A DNA stretch of 37,180 nt, taken from Flavobacteriales bacterium (GTDB lineage: Bacteria > Bacteroidota > Bacteroidia > Flavobacteriales_E > Vicingaceae). This document shows positions 8,386 through 14,610 of the stretch, in pieces (position 1 is the stretch's first letter; every line of letters starts with the position of its first letter). The translations under genes were made by a program, and so were the position numbers. The stretch covers positions 1 to 37,180 of the forward strand of contig JACJZA010000024.1 in the NCBI GenBank assembly GCA_020635825.1, written 5' to 3'. The notes below the pieces were generated by a model. It had not been told where the DNA came from and did no database searches. It was given only the letters and a program-made list of their open reading frames with translations.

Positions 8386-8414
8386 GTTGGTTTGTCGTCA
8401 GTTTTATGACCTAT
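8386..8414 (-). other. Shared cassette leader (GACGACA motif), copy 2
   Basis: On the minus strand, ATAGGTCAT (8414-8406), 6 bases, GACGACA (8399-8393), 7 bases and the ATG at 8385. It parallels the leader at 7591-7619. Beyond 8414 the similarity fades, so this is probably the outer edge of the cassette-like patch. The remaining bases to the cysQ stop are AT-rich and show nothing further that can be supported. Confidence 0.5.
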
Positions 8415-8506
8415 TCTTGTTGTTAAACTAAATATAGATAAAAACTTCTTTTTAACATATAATATATATGTTATTCTAAGCTAACAAATAGAAGTCCATT
8501 TGATGA

Positions 8507-9301
8507 CTAATTTCTAGTTACCAAAAACCAGCTGTTGAGTAAGTTTTCTTTGTTGTATTGCATACGATTTTTGTTTTCCCAATTCAGTACTTCAGCACCC
8601 GAGGCAATGGCAATGGCTTGTCCTGCGGCTGTGTCCCATTCCATGGTAGGGGCAAAACGAGGGTAGCTATCTGCAGCACCTTCGGCAACCATACACAATT
8701 TTAATGAACTTCCTTTTGATAAGATATCTACTTCTTGGTGTTTTGCTTTTTGTTCATTAATAAAAACTTCTGTTTCTTCACTCATGTGGCTTCTGCTTCC
8801 TACCACCACATAATTGTTTCTATTTTGACTCAATGGTAATTGATGGGCTTGTTCGGTTAGTTGTTCTAAACTTTCAAGATTCAGTTTGGAGTCTTGCACT
8901 TTATATGCTTTATCATCAGCAAAATACAGTTCATTTGTCACCGGCACATAAATTATTCCCATGGTACTTTGCTGGTTTTCAATGAGAGCAATGTTTACTG
9001 TAAACTCTCCATTTCTTTTAATAAATTCTTTGGTTCCATCTAAAGGGTCTACCATCCAAAAAGCGTCCCAATTTTTTCTTTCTTCAAAGGGAATGTCTTT
9101 TCCTTCTTCGCTTAATACAGGTAGCTGAGTTTCTTTTAAAATAGCTACAATAGCTAAATGTGCTCTTTTATCAGCTTCAGTAAGGGGGCTTTTGTCGTCT
9201 TTGTGTTCTACAGCAAAATCTGATTCATATACTTCTAAAATTTCTTTTCCTCCTGCTATTGCTGCATTTATTGCAGTAAGTAATAATGTTTCTCTATTCA
9301 T
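8507..9301 (-). CDS. cysQ: 3'(2'),5'-bisphosphate nucleotidase CysQ
   Basis: This 264-residue member of the inositol-monophosphatase-like superfamily has the metal-binding residues E65/E66 (SEEGKD), D85-P-L-D88-G-T90 and D223 (EWDTAAGQAI). CysQ converts 3'-phosphoadenosine 5'-phosphate (PAP), the by-product of sulfate assimilation, to AMP and phosphate. The cytoplasmic location fits the absence of a signal. It lies 6 bases after the DUF2061 gene in the same direction; cysC is a few kilobases away on the opposite strand, supporting a link to sulfate activation. An inositol phosphatase role is possible, but the sequence and neighbours favour CysQ. Confidence 0.9.
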   Translation of the reverse strand: MNRETLLLTAINAAIAGGKEILEVYESDFAVEHKDDKSPLTEADKRAHLAIVAILKETQLPVLSEEGKDIPFEERKNWDAFWMVDPLDGTKEFIKRNGEFTVNIALIENQQSTMGIIYVPVTNELYFADDKAYKVQDSKLNLESLEQLTEQAHQLPLSQNRNNYVVVGSRSHMSEETEVFINEQKAKHQEVDILSKGSSLKLCMVAEGAADSYPRFAPTMEWDTAAGQAIAIASGAEVLNWENKNRMQYNKENLLNSWFLVTRN

Positions 9302-9307
9302 AGTTTT

Positions 9308-9733
9308 TTATTTGTCAACACCAAAGTTAAATTTATACCAAACGCGCTCGTGGATGTAATATAACAACATTTTAGTAAACACTTCTATTCCTCCTACTTT
9401 TAAACCGGTCATGGGGTTGCCTGAAATTATCCAAGCCAACAGCATGGTGTCAATAGTTCCTATTATACGCCAAGTAATGGTTTTTGCTATGTGTCGTTTT
9501 ACCGACATGTATCTTTTCCCTTTCTTATCTTCTTTGTATCCATATTTAAACCAAGCACGCTCGTGTAAAAAGTACAAAATCATCTTGGTAATTACTTCTG
9601 TTCCTCCAATAGAAAGACCAATTAAAGGATCACCCGAAACTAACCATCCAATAATCATGGTGTCGATAGTTCCTACTATCCTCCATGTCATGGTTTTTGC
9701 CAAGTGTCGTTTTATGAAAAAATCTTCAGCCAT
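9308..9733 (-). CDS. Tandem DUF2061 membrane protein
   Basis: The 141-residue protein is an internal duplication: residues about 5-65 and 75-137 each have the pattern KRHxAKTxTWRIxGTIDT, a hydrophobic segment, GG-x-E-V-x-T-K-M and a terminal HERxWYK/HERAWFK. Both halves match DUF2061, a small integral membrane family of unknown biochemical role that is often found beside sulfate-assimilation genes in Bacteroidota. The gene directly precedes cysQ (6-base gap), consistent with that association. Each half seems to supply two short membrane helices. Confidence 0.88.
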   Translation of the reverse strand: MAEDFFIKRHLAKTMTWRIVGTIDTMIIGWLVSGDPLIGLSIGGTEVITKMILYFLHERAWFKYGYKEDKKGKRYMSVKRHIAKTITWRIIGTIDTMLLAWIISGNPMTGLKVGGIEVFTKMLLYYIHERVWYKFNFGVDK

Positions 9734-9786
9734 TTAAGTTATTTGATGAATAAAGTAAATACGATTTTAGAAGATAAAAAGGTTGA

Positions 9787-10665
9787 TTAATAGCCACTTC
9801 CAGCAGCACCAATTACTTCTATGGGGTGCCAAGTGGTTTTCATTTCTACAAAATCTTCAATGTAATAAGGGTTTTCATGAGACGATGAATACACATCAGA
9901 AAAATCTCTTACCACCACTCGTTTTAGATTTTCTACTGCATTTTTTTGAATTTCTGTTTGTTCTTTGGCAATTCCTCTTGCATACAAAAATGCATTTACA
10001 TCCATATGAGAAGCCATGTGTGAAAGTAACTCTTTAGTGTTTCCGGTTAATATATTTACCACTCCACCAGGAACATCAGACGAGTTTAAAACTTCGGCAA
10101 AAGTAACCGCACAAAGAGGTTTGCTTTCGGAAGCTAATACAACACAAGTATTTCCAGATACAATGACAGGTATTATACTTGAAACCAATCCAATTAAACT
10201 GGTGTCTTCTGGAGTAATAATAGAAACAACTCCAGTTGGCTCTGGTGAAGTAAAGTTAAAGTGTGAACTGGCTACTGGATTTACAGCACTAAATATTTGA
10301 GTGTATTTATCACACCAACCCGCATAATAAATAATTCTATCTACAGAAACAGCAACTTCTTTTTCTGCTTGTGATTTGCTACTTCCTTGTTGGATAAGTT
10401 CGGCAATAAATTGTGCTTTTCTTCCTTCCAGCATTTCTGCTATGCGGTAAAGCACTTGACTTTTGTTGTAGGCTGTAGCGCCCGACCATGCTCCAAATGC
10501 TCCTCTGGCTGCAACCACAGCATTTCTAAAATCTTTTCGTGACGAAAGGCAAATGTTTCCTAATCCTTCATTTTTTATTTTTGGAGTATAATACCTTCCC
10601 GATTCTGTTCTTGGAAATTTGCCTCCGATATATATTTTATAAGTTTTCAATACTTCTAGTCTCAT
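9787..10665 (-). CDS. Truncated, catalytically incomplete aldehyde dehydrogenase-family protein
   Basis: The 292 residues align with the N-terminal NAD-binding part of aldehyde dehydrogenases (YIGGKFPRTESGRYY, DRIIYYAGWCDKY, VVNILTG), but the protein lacks essential elements. The TPWNFP motif is replaced by TPEDTS (151-156), and neither the ELGGK glutamate nor the catalytic cysteine region follows. This is therefore not an active dehydrogenase by itself. It resembles the C-terminal pseudo-ALDH domain of ALDH16-type proteins, with the complete ALDH encoded separately upstream (11153-12622). Probable role: structural partner or oligomerisation subunit of that enzyme (inference). The frame is intact, so it does not look like recent decay. 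Confidence 0.85.
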   Translation of the reverse strand: MRLEVLKTYKIYIGGKFPRTESGRYYTPKIKNEGLGNICLSSRKDFRNAVVAARGAFGAWSGATAYNKSQVLYRIAEMLEGRKAQFIAELIQQGSSKSQAEKEVAVSVDRIIYYAGWCDKYTQIFSAVNPVASSHFNFTSPEPTGVVSIITPEDTSLIGLVSSIIPVIVSGNTCVVLASESKPLCAVTFAEVLNSSDVPGGVVNILTGNTKELLSHMASHMDVNAFLYARGIAKEQTEIQKNAVENLKRVVVRDFSDVYSSSHENPYYIEDFVEMKTTWHPIEVIGAAGSGY

Positions 10666-10689
10666 TTTAATTAGATGATTAGTTGATGT

Positions 10690-10704
10690 GATAATTAGCT
10701 AATT
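10690..10704. repeat. 15-bp direct repeat, left copy, at four-helix-bundle gene
   Basis: GATAATTAGCTAATT occurs here and again at 11096-11110, bracketing the four-helix-bundle gene; this copy overlaps its stop codon. The core ATTAGCTAAT is palindromic. The pair may mark insertion of the gene into the aldehyde dehydrogenase operon, although in AT-rich DNA similarity could partly be chance. Confidence 0.5.
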
Positions 10705-11075
10705 TCAGTTTGTTTAATTTTAGATGATGAAACAATTTTATTCAACACTTTTTTAATTTCGGTTAATTTATTTTGAAGATTATCTGGTTTCGGATAAGAT
10801 TCTACTTCATGGCATAAATACAACCAGTATTCCAATTCATCAGCTTCTTTTAATGCTATTTTTAATTTATGAATGAAATCTTTTTTACTTTCAGCATTTT
10901 GAGCTTCTTTAACATTTGCACCAATGGATGTTCCTGACCTCAGTATTTGATTGGCAATACTAAATTTTCTCTCCTTGTCTAACTCTTCAGAATAATTTAT
11001 AATATTAACTGCAAACTCAAAAGTTAATTTAAGAATCAAATTATCCTTATATTTTGGGTTGTTTGTAAACTCCAT
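10695..11075 (-). CDS. Four-helix bundle protein (23S rRNA intervening-sequence/S23 family)
   Basis: The 126-residue, wholly helical protein has the family pattern: LTFEFAVNIINYSEEL, then SIANQILRSGTSIGANVKEA, then KKDFIHKLKIALKEADELEYWL. Members of this family are encoded in 23S rRNA intervening sequences or as scattered single genes in Bacteroidota, and are structurally related to the Avd accessory protein of diversity-generating retroelements. The biochemical role of the stand-alone form is unknown. It sits between two aldehyde dehydrogenase genes that would otherwise be adjacent, is flanked by direct repeats, and has a 14-bp inverted repeat upstream, so it looks inserted. Confidence 0.88.
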   Translation of the reverse strand: MEFTNNPKYKDNLILKLTFEFAVNIINYSEELDKERKFSIANQILRSGTSIGANVKEAQNAESKKDFIHKLKIALKEADELEYWLYLCHEVESYPKPDNLQNKLTEIKKVLNKIVSSSKIKQTEIS

Positions 11076-11088
11076 TTTGGCTAATTGG

Positions 11089-11144
11089 TTAATGAGATAA
11101 TTAGCTAATTATATCACAGGTTCATTATCAAATTATCTCATTAA
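11089..11144. repeat. 14-bp perfect inverted repeat containing the right direct-repeat copy
   Basis: TTAATGAGATAATT (11089-11102) and AATTATCTCATTAA (11131-11144) are exact inverted copies separated by 28 bases. The second GATAATTAGCTAATT direct-repeat copy (11096-11110) lies partly within the left arm. The structure fills the gap between the upstream ALDH stop and the four-helix-bundle gene. It could be a mobile-element end or an mRNA hairpin; there is no T-tract to make it a convincing terminator. Confidence 0.55.
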
Positions 11145-11152
11145 TTCATTAT

Positions 11153-12622
11153 CTAATCAAATTTAAGGTATGCTTTTAACCCATGTAACCCTCCTTCACG
11201 ACCAAATCCACTTTCTTTGTACCCTCCAAAAGGAGAAGTAGGGTCAAACTTGTTATAAGTGTTACCCCAGATAATTCCTGCACGCATTTGAGAAGTCATG
11301 TTAAATAGTTTAGAGCCTTTATCTGTCCATACCCCAGCAGATAATCCATAAGGAGTATTGTTAGCTTTTTCTATAACCTCACTAACCGTTCTAAATGTTT
11401 GAACAGCCAACACAGGCCCAAAAATTTCTTCTTGAACTATTTTATTGGATTGAGAGACATTGGTAAACAATGTGGGTTTACACCAAAAACCTTTTTTTGG
11501 AACATTGCAGTTAGATTGATACATATCCGCACCTTCTTGCTTGCCAATTTTTAAATAATTATTAATGGTAGTCAATTGTTCTTTAGAGTTGATAGCACCA
11601 ATATCTGTGTTTTTATCCAATGGATTACCCACAATTAAAGATTCCATTCTATCTTTTAGTTTTCTCAACACAATGTCATACACTGATTCTTGAACAAACA
11701 ATCTGGAACCTGCACAACAAACATGTCCTTGATTAAAATAAATTCCATTAATAATCCCTTCAACAGCTTGGTCTAAAGCAGCATCTTCGAAAATAATATT
11801 AGCGGCTTTTCCTCCTAGCTCCAAAGTGGTTTTTTTGTTTGTCCCCACTACAGCATTTTGAATAATTTTTCCAACCCCAGTAGATCCTGTAAAAGCAATT
11901 TTATCTACATCTTTATGATTTACCACTGCAGCCCCAGTTGCACCTGCACCAGTAACTATATTTACAACACCATCAGGCAATCCTGATTCTTGAATAATTT
12001 CAGCTAGTTTTAATGCGGTTAAAGGAGTTGTTTCTGCGGGTTTTAATACCACCGTATTTCCGGTAGCTAATGCAGGAGCAATTTTCCAAGCAGCCATCAA
12101 TAATGGGAAATTCCATGGAGTAATTTGACCAGCAACTCCTAAAGATTGTGGTTTTCTATTTGGAAAAGCATAATCTAATTTGTCAGCCCAACCAGCATAG
12201 TAGAAAAAATGTGCGGCAGCTAAAGGAATATCAACATCTCTAGATTCTCTAATTGGTTTTCCACCATCAATAGATTCAATTACTGCCAATTCTCTTGCTT
12301 TTTCTTGCATTAATCGAGCAATACGATAAATATATTTTCCACGCTCATTGGCGGGCATTTTGCTCCAAACTTCATTATAAGCTTTTCTTGCAGCTTTTAC
12401 AGCTTTGTCTACATCTTTTTCATTTCCTTCAGCTACTTTTGCTATTTTTTCTTCCGTTGCCGGATTAATAGTATCAAAATATTTGCCTGATTCTGGTTTT
12501 ATCCATTTACCCCCAATAAACAATTCATATTGTTCTTTTAGTTGAATGTGACTAGTGCTTTCTGGAGCTGGAGCTAAATCCCAACCGGTATCGAAATTGA
12601 TTTCTATAATCTTATTTGCCAT
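11153..12622 (-). CDS. NAD(P)-dependent aldehyde dehydrogenase
   Basis: This is a full-length 489-residue ALDH with all catalytic elements: TPWNFP (N171), FTGSTGVGK (244-252), the general base E268 in LELGGK, and the nucleophile C302 in NQGHVCCAGSR. It ends in the usual PFGGYKESGFGREGG segment. It would oxidise an aldehyde to the acid. It starts 3 bases after deoC, and deoC makes acetaldehyde from deoxyribose 5-phosphate, so acetaldehyde is a reasonable substrate (inference). The following incomplete ALDH gene is probably its partner. Confidence 0.92.
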   Translation of the reverse strand: MANKIIEINFDTGWDLAPAPESTSHIQLKEQYELFIGGKWIKPESGKYFDTINPATEEKIAKVAEGNEKDVDKAVKAARKAYNEVWSKMPANERGKYIYRIARLMQEKARELAVIESIDGGKPIRESRDVDIPLAAAHFFYYAGWADKLDYAFPNRKPQSLGVAGQITPWNFPLLMAAWKIAPALATGNTVVLKPAETTPLTALKLAEIIQESGLPDGVVNIVTGAGATGAAVVNHKDVDKIAFTGSTGVGKIIQNAVVGTNKKTTLELGGKAANIIFEDAALDQAVEGIINGIYFNQGHVCCAGSRLFVQESVYDIVLRKLKDRMESLIVGNPLDKNTDIGAINSKEQLTTINNYLKIGKQEGADMYQSNCNVPKKGFWCKPTLFTNVSQSNKIVQEEIFGPVLAVQTFRTVSEVIEKANNTPYGLSAGVWTDKGSKLFNMTSQMRAGIIWGNTYNKFDPTSPFGGYKESGFGREGGLHGLKAYLKFD

Positions 12623-12625
12623 GTT

Positions 12626-13537
12626 TTAATCTTTTGAGAAGTAATCTTTTGATTGGTAAATACCGGTTTCTTGTTTTACAATTTGCATTAATAAGTCATT
12701 GGCTAAACTACTTGCGCCAAATCTAAACCATTGATTATTTAGCCAATCTTTACCTAATGTTTCTTTTACTAAAAGTAAATATTGTAAAGCTAATTTTGCA
12801 TTAGAAATACCACCTGCAGGCTTCATTCCAATTTGAATTCCAGTTTTATAATAATAATCTTTTATCGCTTCAAGCATTACTAAAGTAACGGGCAGAGTGG
12901 CTGCAGGACTAATTTTTCCGGTTGATGTTTTTATAAAATCTGCTCCAGCTTCAATAGCAATATCACTGGCTTTTCTCACTTTGTCGAAAGAGCCAAGTTC
13001 TCCTGTTTCCAGAATCACTTTTAAACGAGCTTTTCCGCAAGCTTCTTTTATTGCTGCTATTTCATCAAAAACAAAGTGATATTCACCCGAATGAAATTTA
13101 CCTCTACTAATCACCATATCTACTTCATCTGCACCATTATCAACAGCTAATTTAGTATCTAAAAGTTTTATTTCACTACTTGATTGACCACTTGGAAAGG
13201 CTGTTGCAACAGCAGCGACTTTAATATTGCTTCCTTTTAAAGCATTTTTTGCTGTTTTTACAAAGTTTGGATATACACAAACAGCAGCCACCGTCGGTAA
13301 GTTTGGATAAGCATCATGTAAATGTTGAGCTTTGTTGCAAAGTTGGATCACTTTTTTTTCTGTATCGGCTCCTTCAAGGGTGGTTAAATCAATCATGTTT
13401 AATGCCATTTTTAACCCTTGAACTTTAGTCTCATTTTTGATGCTTCTACTAGTAATTCTATTAATGCGGTCTAAAATTCCAACTTGGTCAACAGATGGAG
13501 ATGGATTGTTTTGATAAATTAATTTAGTTTTAGACAT
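12626..13537 (-). CDS. deoC: Deoxyribose-phosphate aldolase
   Basis: This 303-residue class I aldolase has the Schiff-base lysine K173 in RLKVILETGEL, the relay lysine K203 in DFIKTSTGK, and the conserved aspartate D140 in DEVDMVI. It is longer at the N-terminus than the short E. coli type, as is common in deoC genes paired with ALDHs. It splits 2-deoxyribose 5-phosphate into glyceraldehyde 3-phosphate and acetaldehyde in the cytoplasm. It leads a minus-strand operon with the two ALDH genes. A TATATTTG box lies 17 bases upstream of the ATG. Confidence 0.94.
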   Translation of the reverse strand: MSKTKLIYQNNPSPSVDQVGILDRINRITSRSIKNETKVQGLKMALNMIDLTTLEGADTEKKVIQLCNKAQHLHDAYPNLPTVAAVCVYPNFVKTAKNALKGSNIKVAAVATAFPSGQSSSEIKLLDTKLAVDNGADEVDMVISRGKFHSGEYHFVFDEIAAIKEACGKARLKVILETGELGSFDKVRKASDIAIEAGADFIKTSTGKISPAATLPVTLVMLEAIKDYYYKTGIQIGMKPAGGISNAKLALQYLLLVKETLGKDWLNNQWFRFGASSLANDLLMQIVKQETGIYQSKDYFSKD

Positions 13538-13554
13538 ACTTATAAATTGAAGTT

Positions 13555-13562
13555 CAAATATA
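13555..13562 (-). promoter_or_regulatory. -7 box of deoC promoter
   Basis: On the minus strand TATATTTG exactly fits the Bacteroidota -7 consensus TAnnTTTG and lies 17 bases before the deoC ATG. No clear TTG -33 element was found at the expected distance. Confidence 0.5.
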
Positions 13563-13634
13563 AGTAATTAGCATTTGTAATTTTAATTAGATGATTATAG
13601 GCATGAAATAAAATCATCTTAATTTAAATTAAGG

Positions 13635-13642
13635 TATTTTTG
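13635..13642 (+). promoter_or_regulatory. -7 box of cysC promoter
   Basis: TATTTTTG fits TAnnTTTG and ends only 9 bases before the chosen cysC ATG, predicting a very short or absent leader. It also argues against an upstream TTG start at 13640, which would lie inside the promoter. No convincing -33 TTG is visible. Confidence 0.45.
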
Positions 13643-13651
13643 TGCTTACTT

Positions 13652-14257
13652 ATGGAAAATAAAAATAATATCCATCCGGTTTTTGATAGAATTTTACAAC
13701 GAGCTGATAAAGAAAAAATGCTCCATCAAAAAGCTGTTGTTATTTGGTTTACTGGTCTTTCAGGTTCAGGGAAAACGACTATTGCTATAGGAGTAGAAAA
13801 AGAACTCAATAAATTGGGAGTGCTTACTCAAATTTTAGATGGAGATAATGTTAGAACAGGGATTAACAACAACTTAGGGTTTTCTGAGGAAGATAGGACT
13901 GAAAATATTAGAAGGATTGCAGAAGTCTCAAAGTTGTTTTTAAATTGTGGAATTGTAACAATTAATTGTTTTGTAAGCCCCACTATTGAAATTAGAGAAA
14001 ATGCAAAGGAAATCATTGGAGAAAATGATTTTTTGGAGGTTTATATTAATACTCCTTTTGAAGTTTGTGAGCAAAGAGATGTAAAGGGGCTTTATAAAAA
14101 AGCTCGAGCAGGAGAAATAAAAAACTTTACCGGTTTAGACGCTCCTTTTGAAGCTCCTTTAACCCCGTTTTTAGAGATACACACAAAAAACCAAACAATT
14201 GAAGAATCTGTTGAGGAGGTTTTAAATAAGGTGTTGCCAATAATTCAAAATAAATGA
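13652..14257 (+). CDS. cysC: Adenylyl-sulfate kinase
   Basis: The ATG at 13652 gives 201 residues. The Walker A motif GLSGSGKTT and ILDGDNVRTGINNNLGFSEEDRTENIRR are diagnostic of APS kinase; RGLYKKARAGEI-like DVKGLYKKARAGEIKNFTG and an Ala-Pro-containing EAPLTP segment follow. It phosphorylates adenylyl sulfate to PAPS in sulfate assimilation. cysQ, which removes the PAP by-product, lies about 4 kb away on the other strand. cysD, cysN and cysH are not in the window. The next gene overlaps it by 4 bases (ATGA), indicating translational coupling. Confidence 0.93.
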   Translation: MENKNNIHPVFDRILQRADKEKMLHQKAVVIWFTGLSGSGKTTIAIGVEKELNKLGVLTQILDGDNVRTGINNNLGFSEEDRTENIRRIAEVSKLFLNCGIVTINCFVSPTIEIRENAKEIIGENDFLEVYINTPFEVCEQRDVKGLYKKARAGEIKNFTGLDAPFEAPLTPFLEIHTKNQTIEESVEEVLNKVLPIIQNK

Positions 14258-14610
14258 TGAAAGGGGTTCTTTTATCATTGTTATTTTTTATGCTTTCCCT
14301 ATCTGTTTTTTCTTTTCATGAAAATTATTCAGATAGTCTTGTGGTTAATGAGGAAAAGATTATTCCAGATTCAACTTTAGTAAAAGAAAGAAAAAATGTT
14401 CGTGCAAAAGCCATCATTTTTACAGTCTTAACAGGGCCTTTAGGCGGCCATAGAGTGTATTTAGGAACACGTCCGGGAGCTCCAATTATTTACTCCATCA
14501 CATTGGGTGGCTTTGGAATTCTTCCTTTGGTAGATTTAGCACACCTCCTATTTAAAAAAGACATCTCTTCTTTTGAGAAAAACCCTAAAATAATGATGTG
14601 GAGCAAGTAA
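14254..14610 (+). CDS. TM2-domain-like small membrane protein
   Basis: This 118-residue protein has an N-terminal signal or first helix (about 4-20), a polar linker, and then a TM2-like pair of helices: KAIIFTVLTGPLGGHRVYLGT followed by a Gly-rich second helix and LPLVDLAHLL. The G-x-x-G-x-H-R-x-Y-L-G pattern corresponds to the G-x-H-x-F-Y-L-G core of TM2 proteins. Function is unknown. It is coupled to cysC by an ATGA overlap (an ATG at 14257 is equally possible) and meets glmS tail to tail with no spacer. Confidence 0.7.
   Translation: MMKGVLLSLLFFMLSLSVFSFHENYSDSLVVNEEKIIPDSTLVKERKNVRAKAIIFTVLTGPLGGHRVYLGTRPGAPIIYSITLGGFGILPLVDLAHLLFKKDISSFEKNPKIMMWSK

Noticed and set aside
8454..8472. AT-only dyad AACATATAATATATATGTT after cysQ as a terminator
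   Set aside because: It has no G/C in most of the stem and no T-tract on the relevant strand; such dyads arise easily in AT-rich DNA.
10695..11075. Four-helix-bundle protein as Avd of a diversity-generating retroelement
   Set aside because: No reverse transcriptase, template repeat or variable repeat is in the window; the stand-alone S23-type form is more likely.
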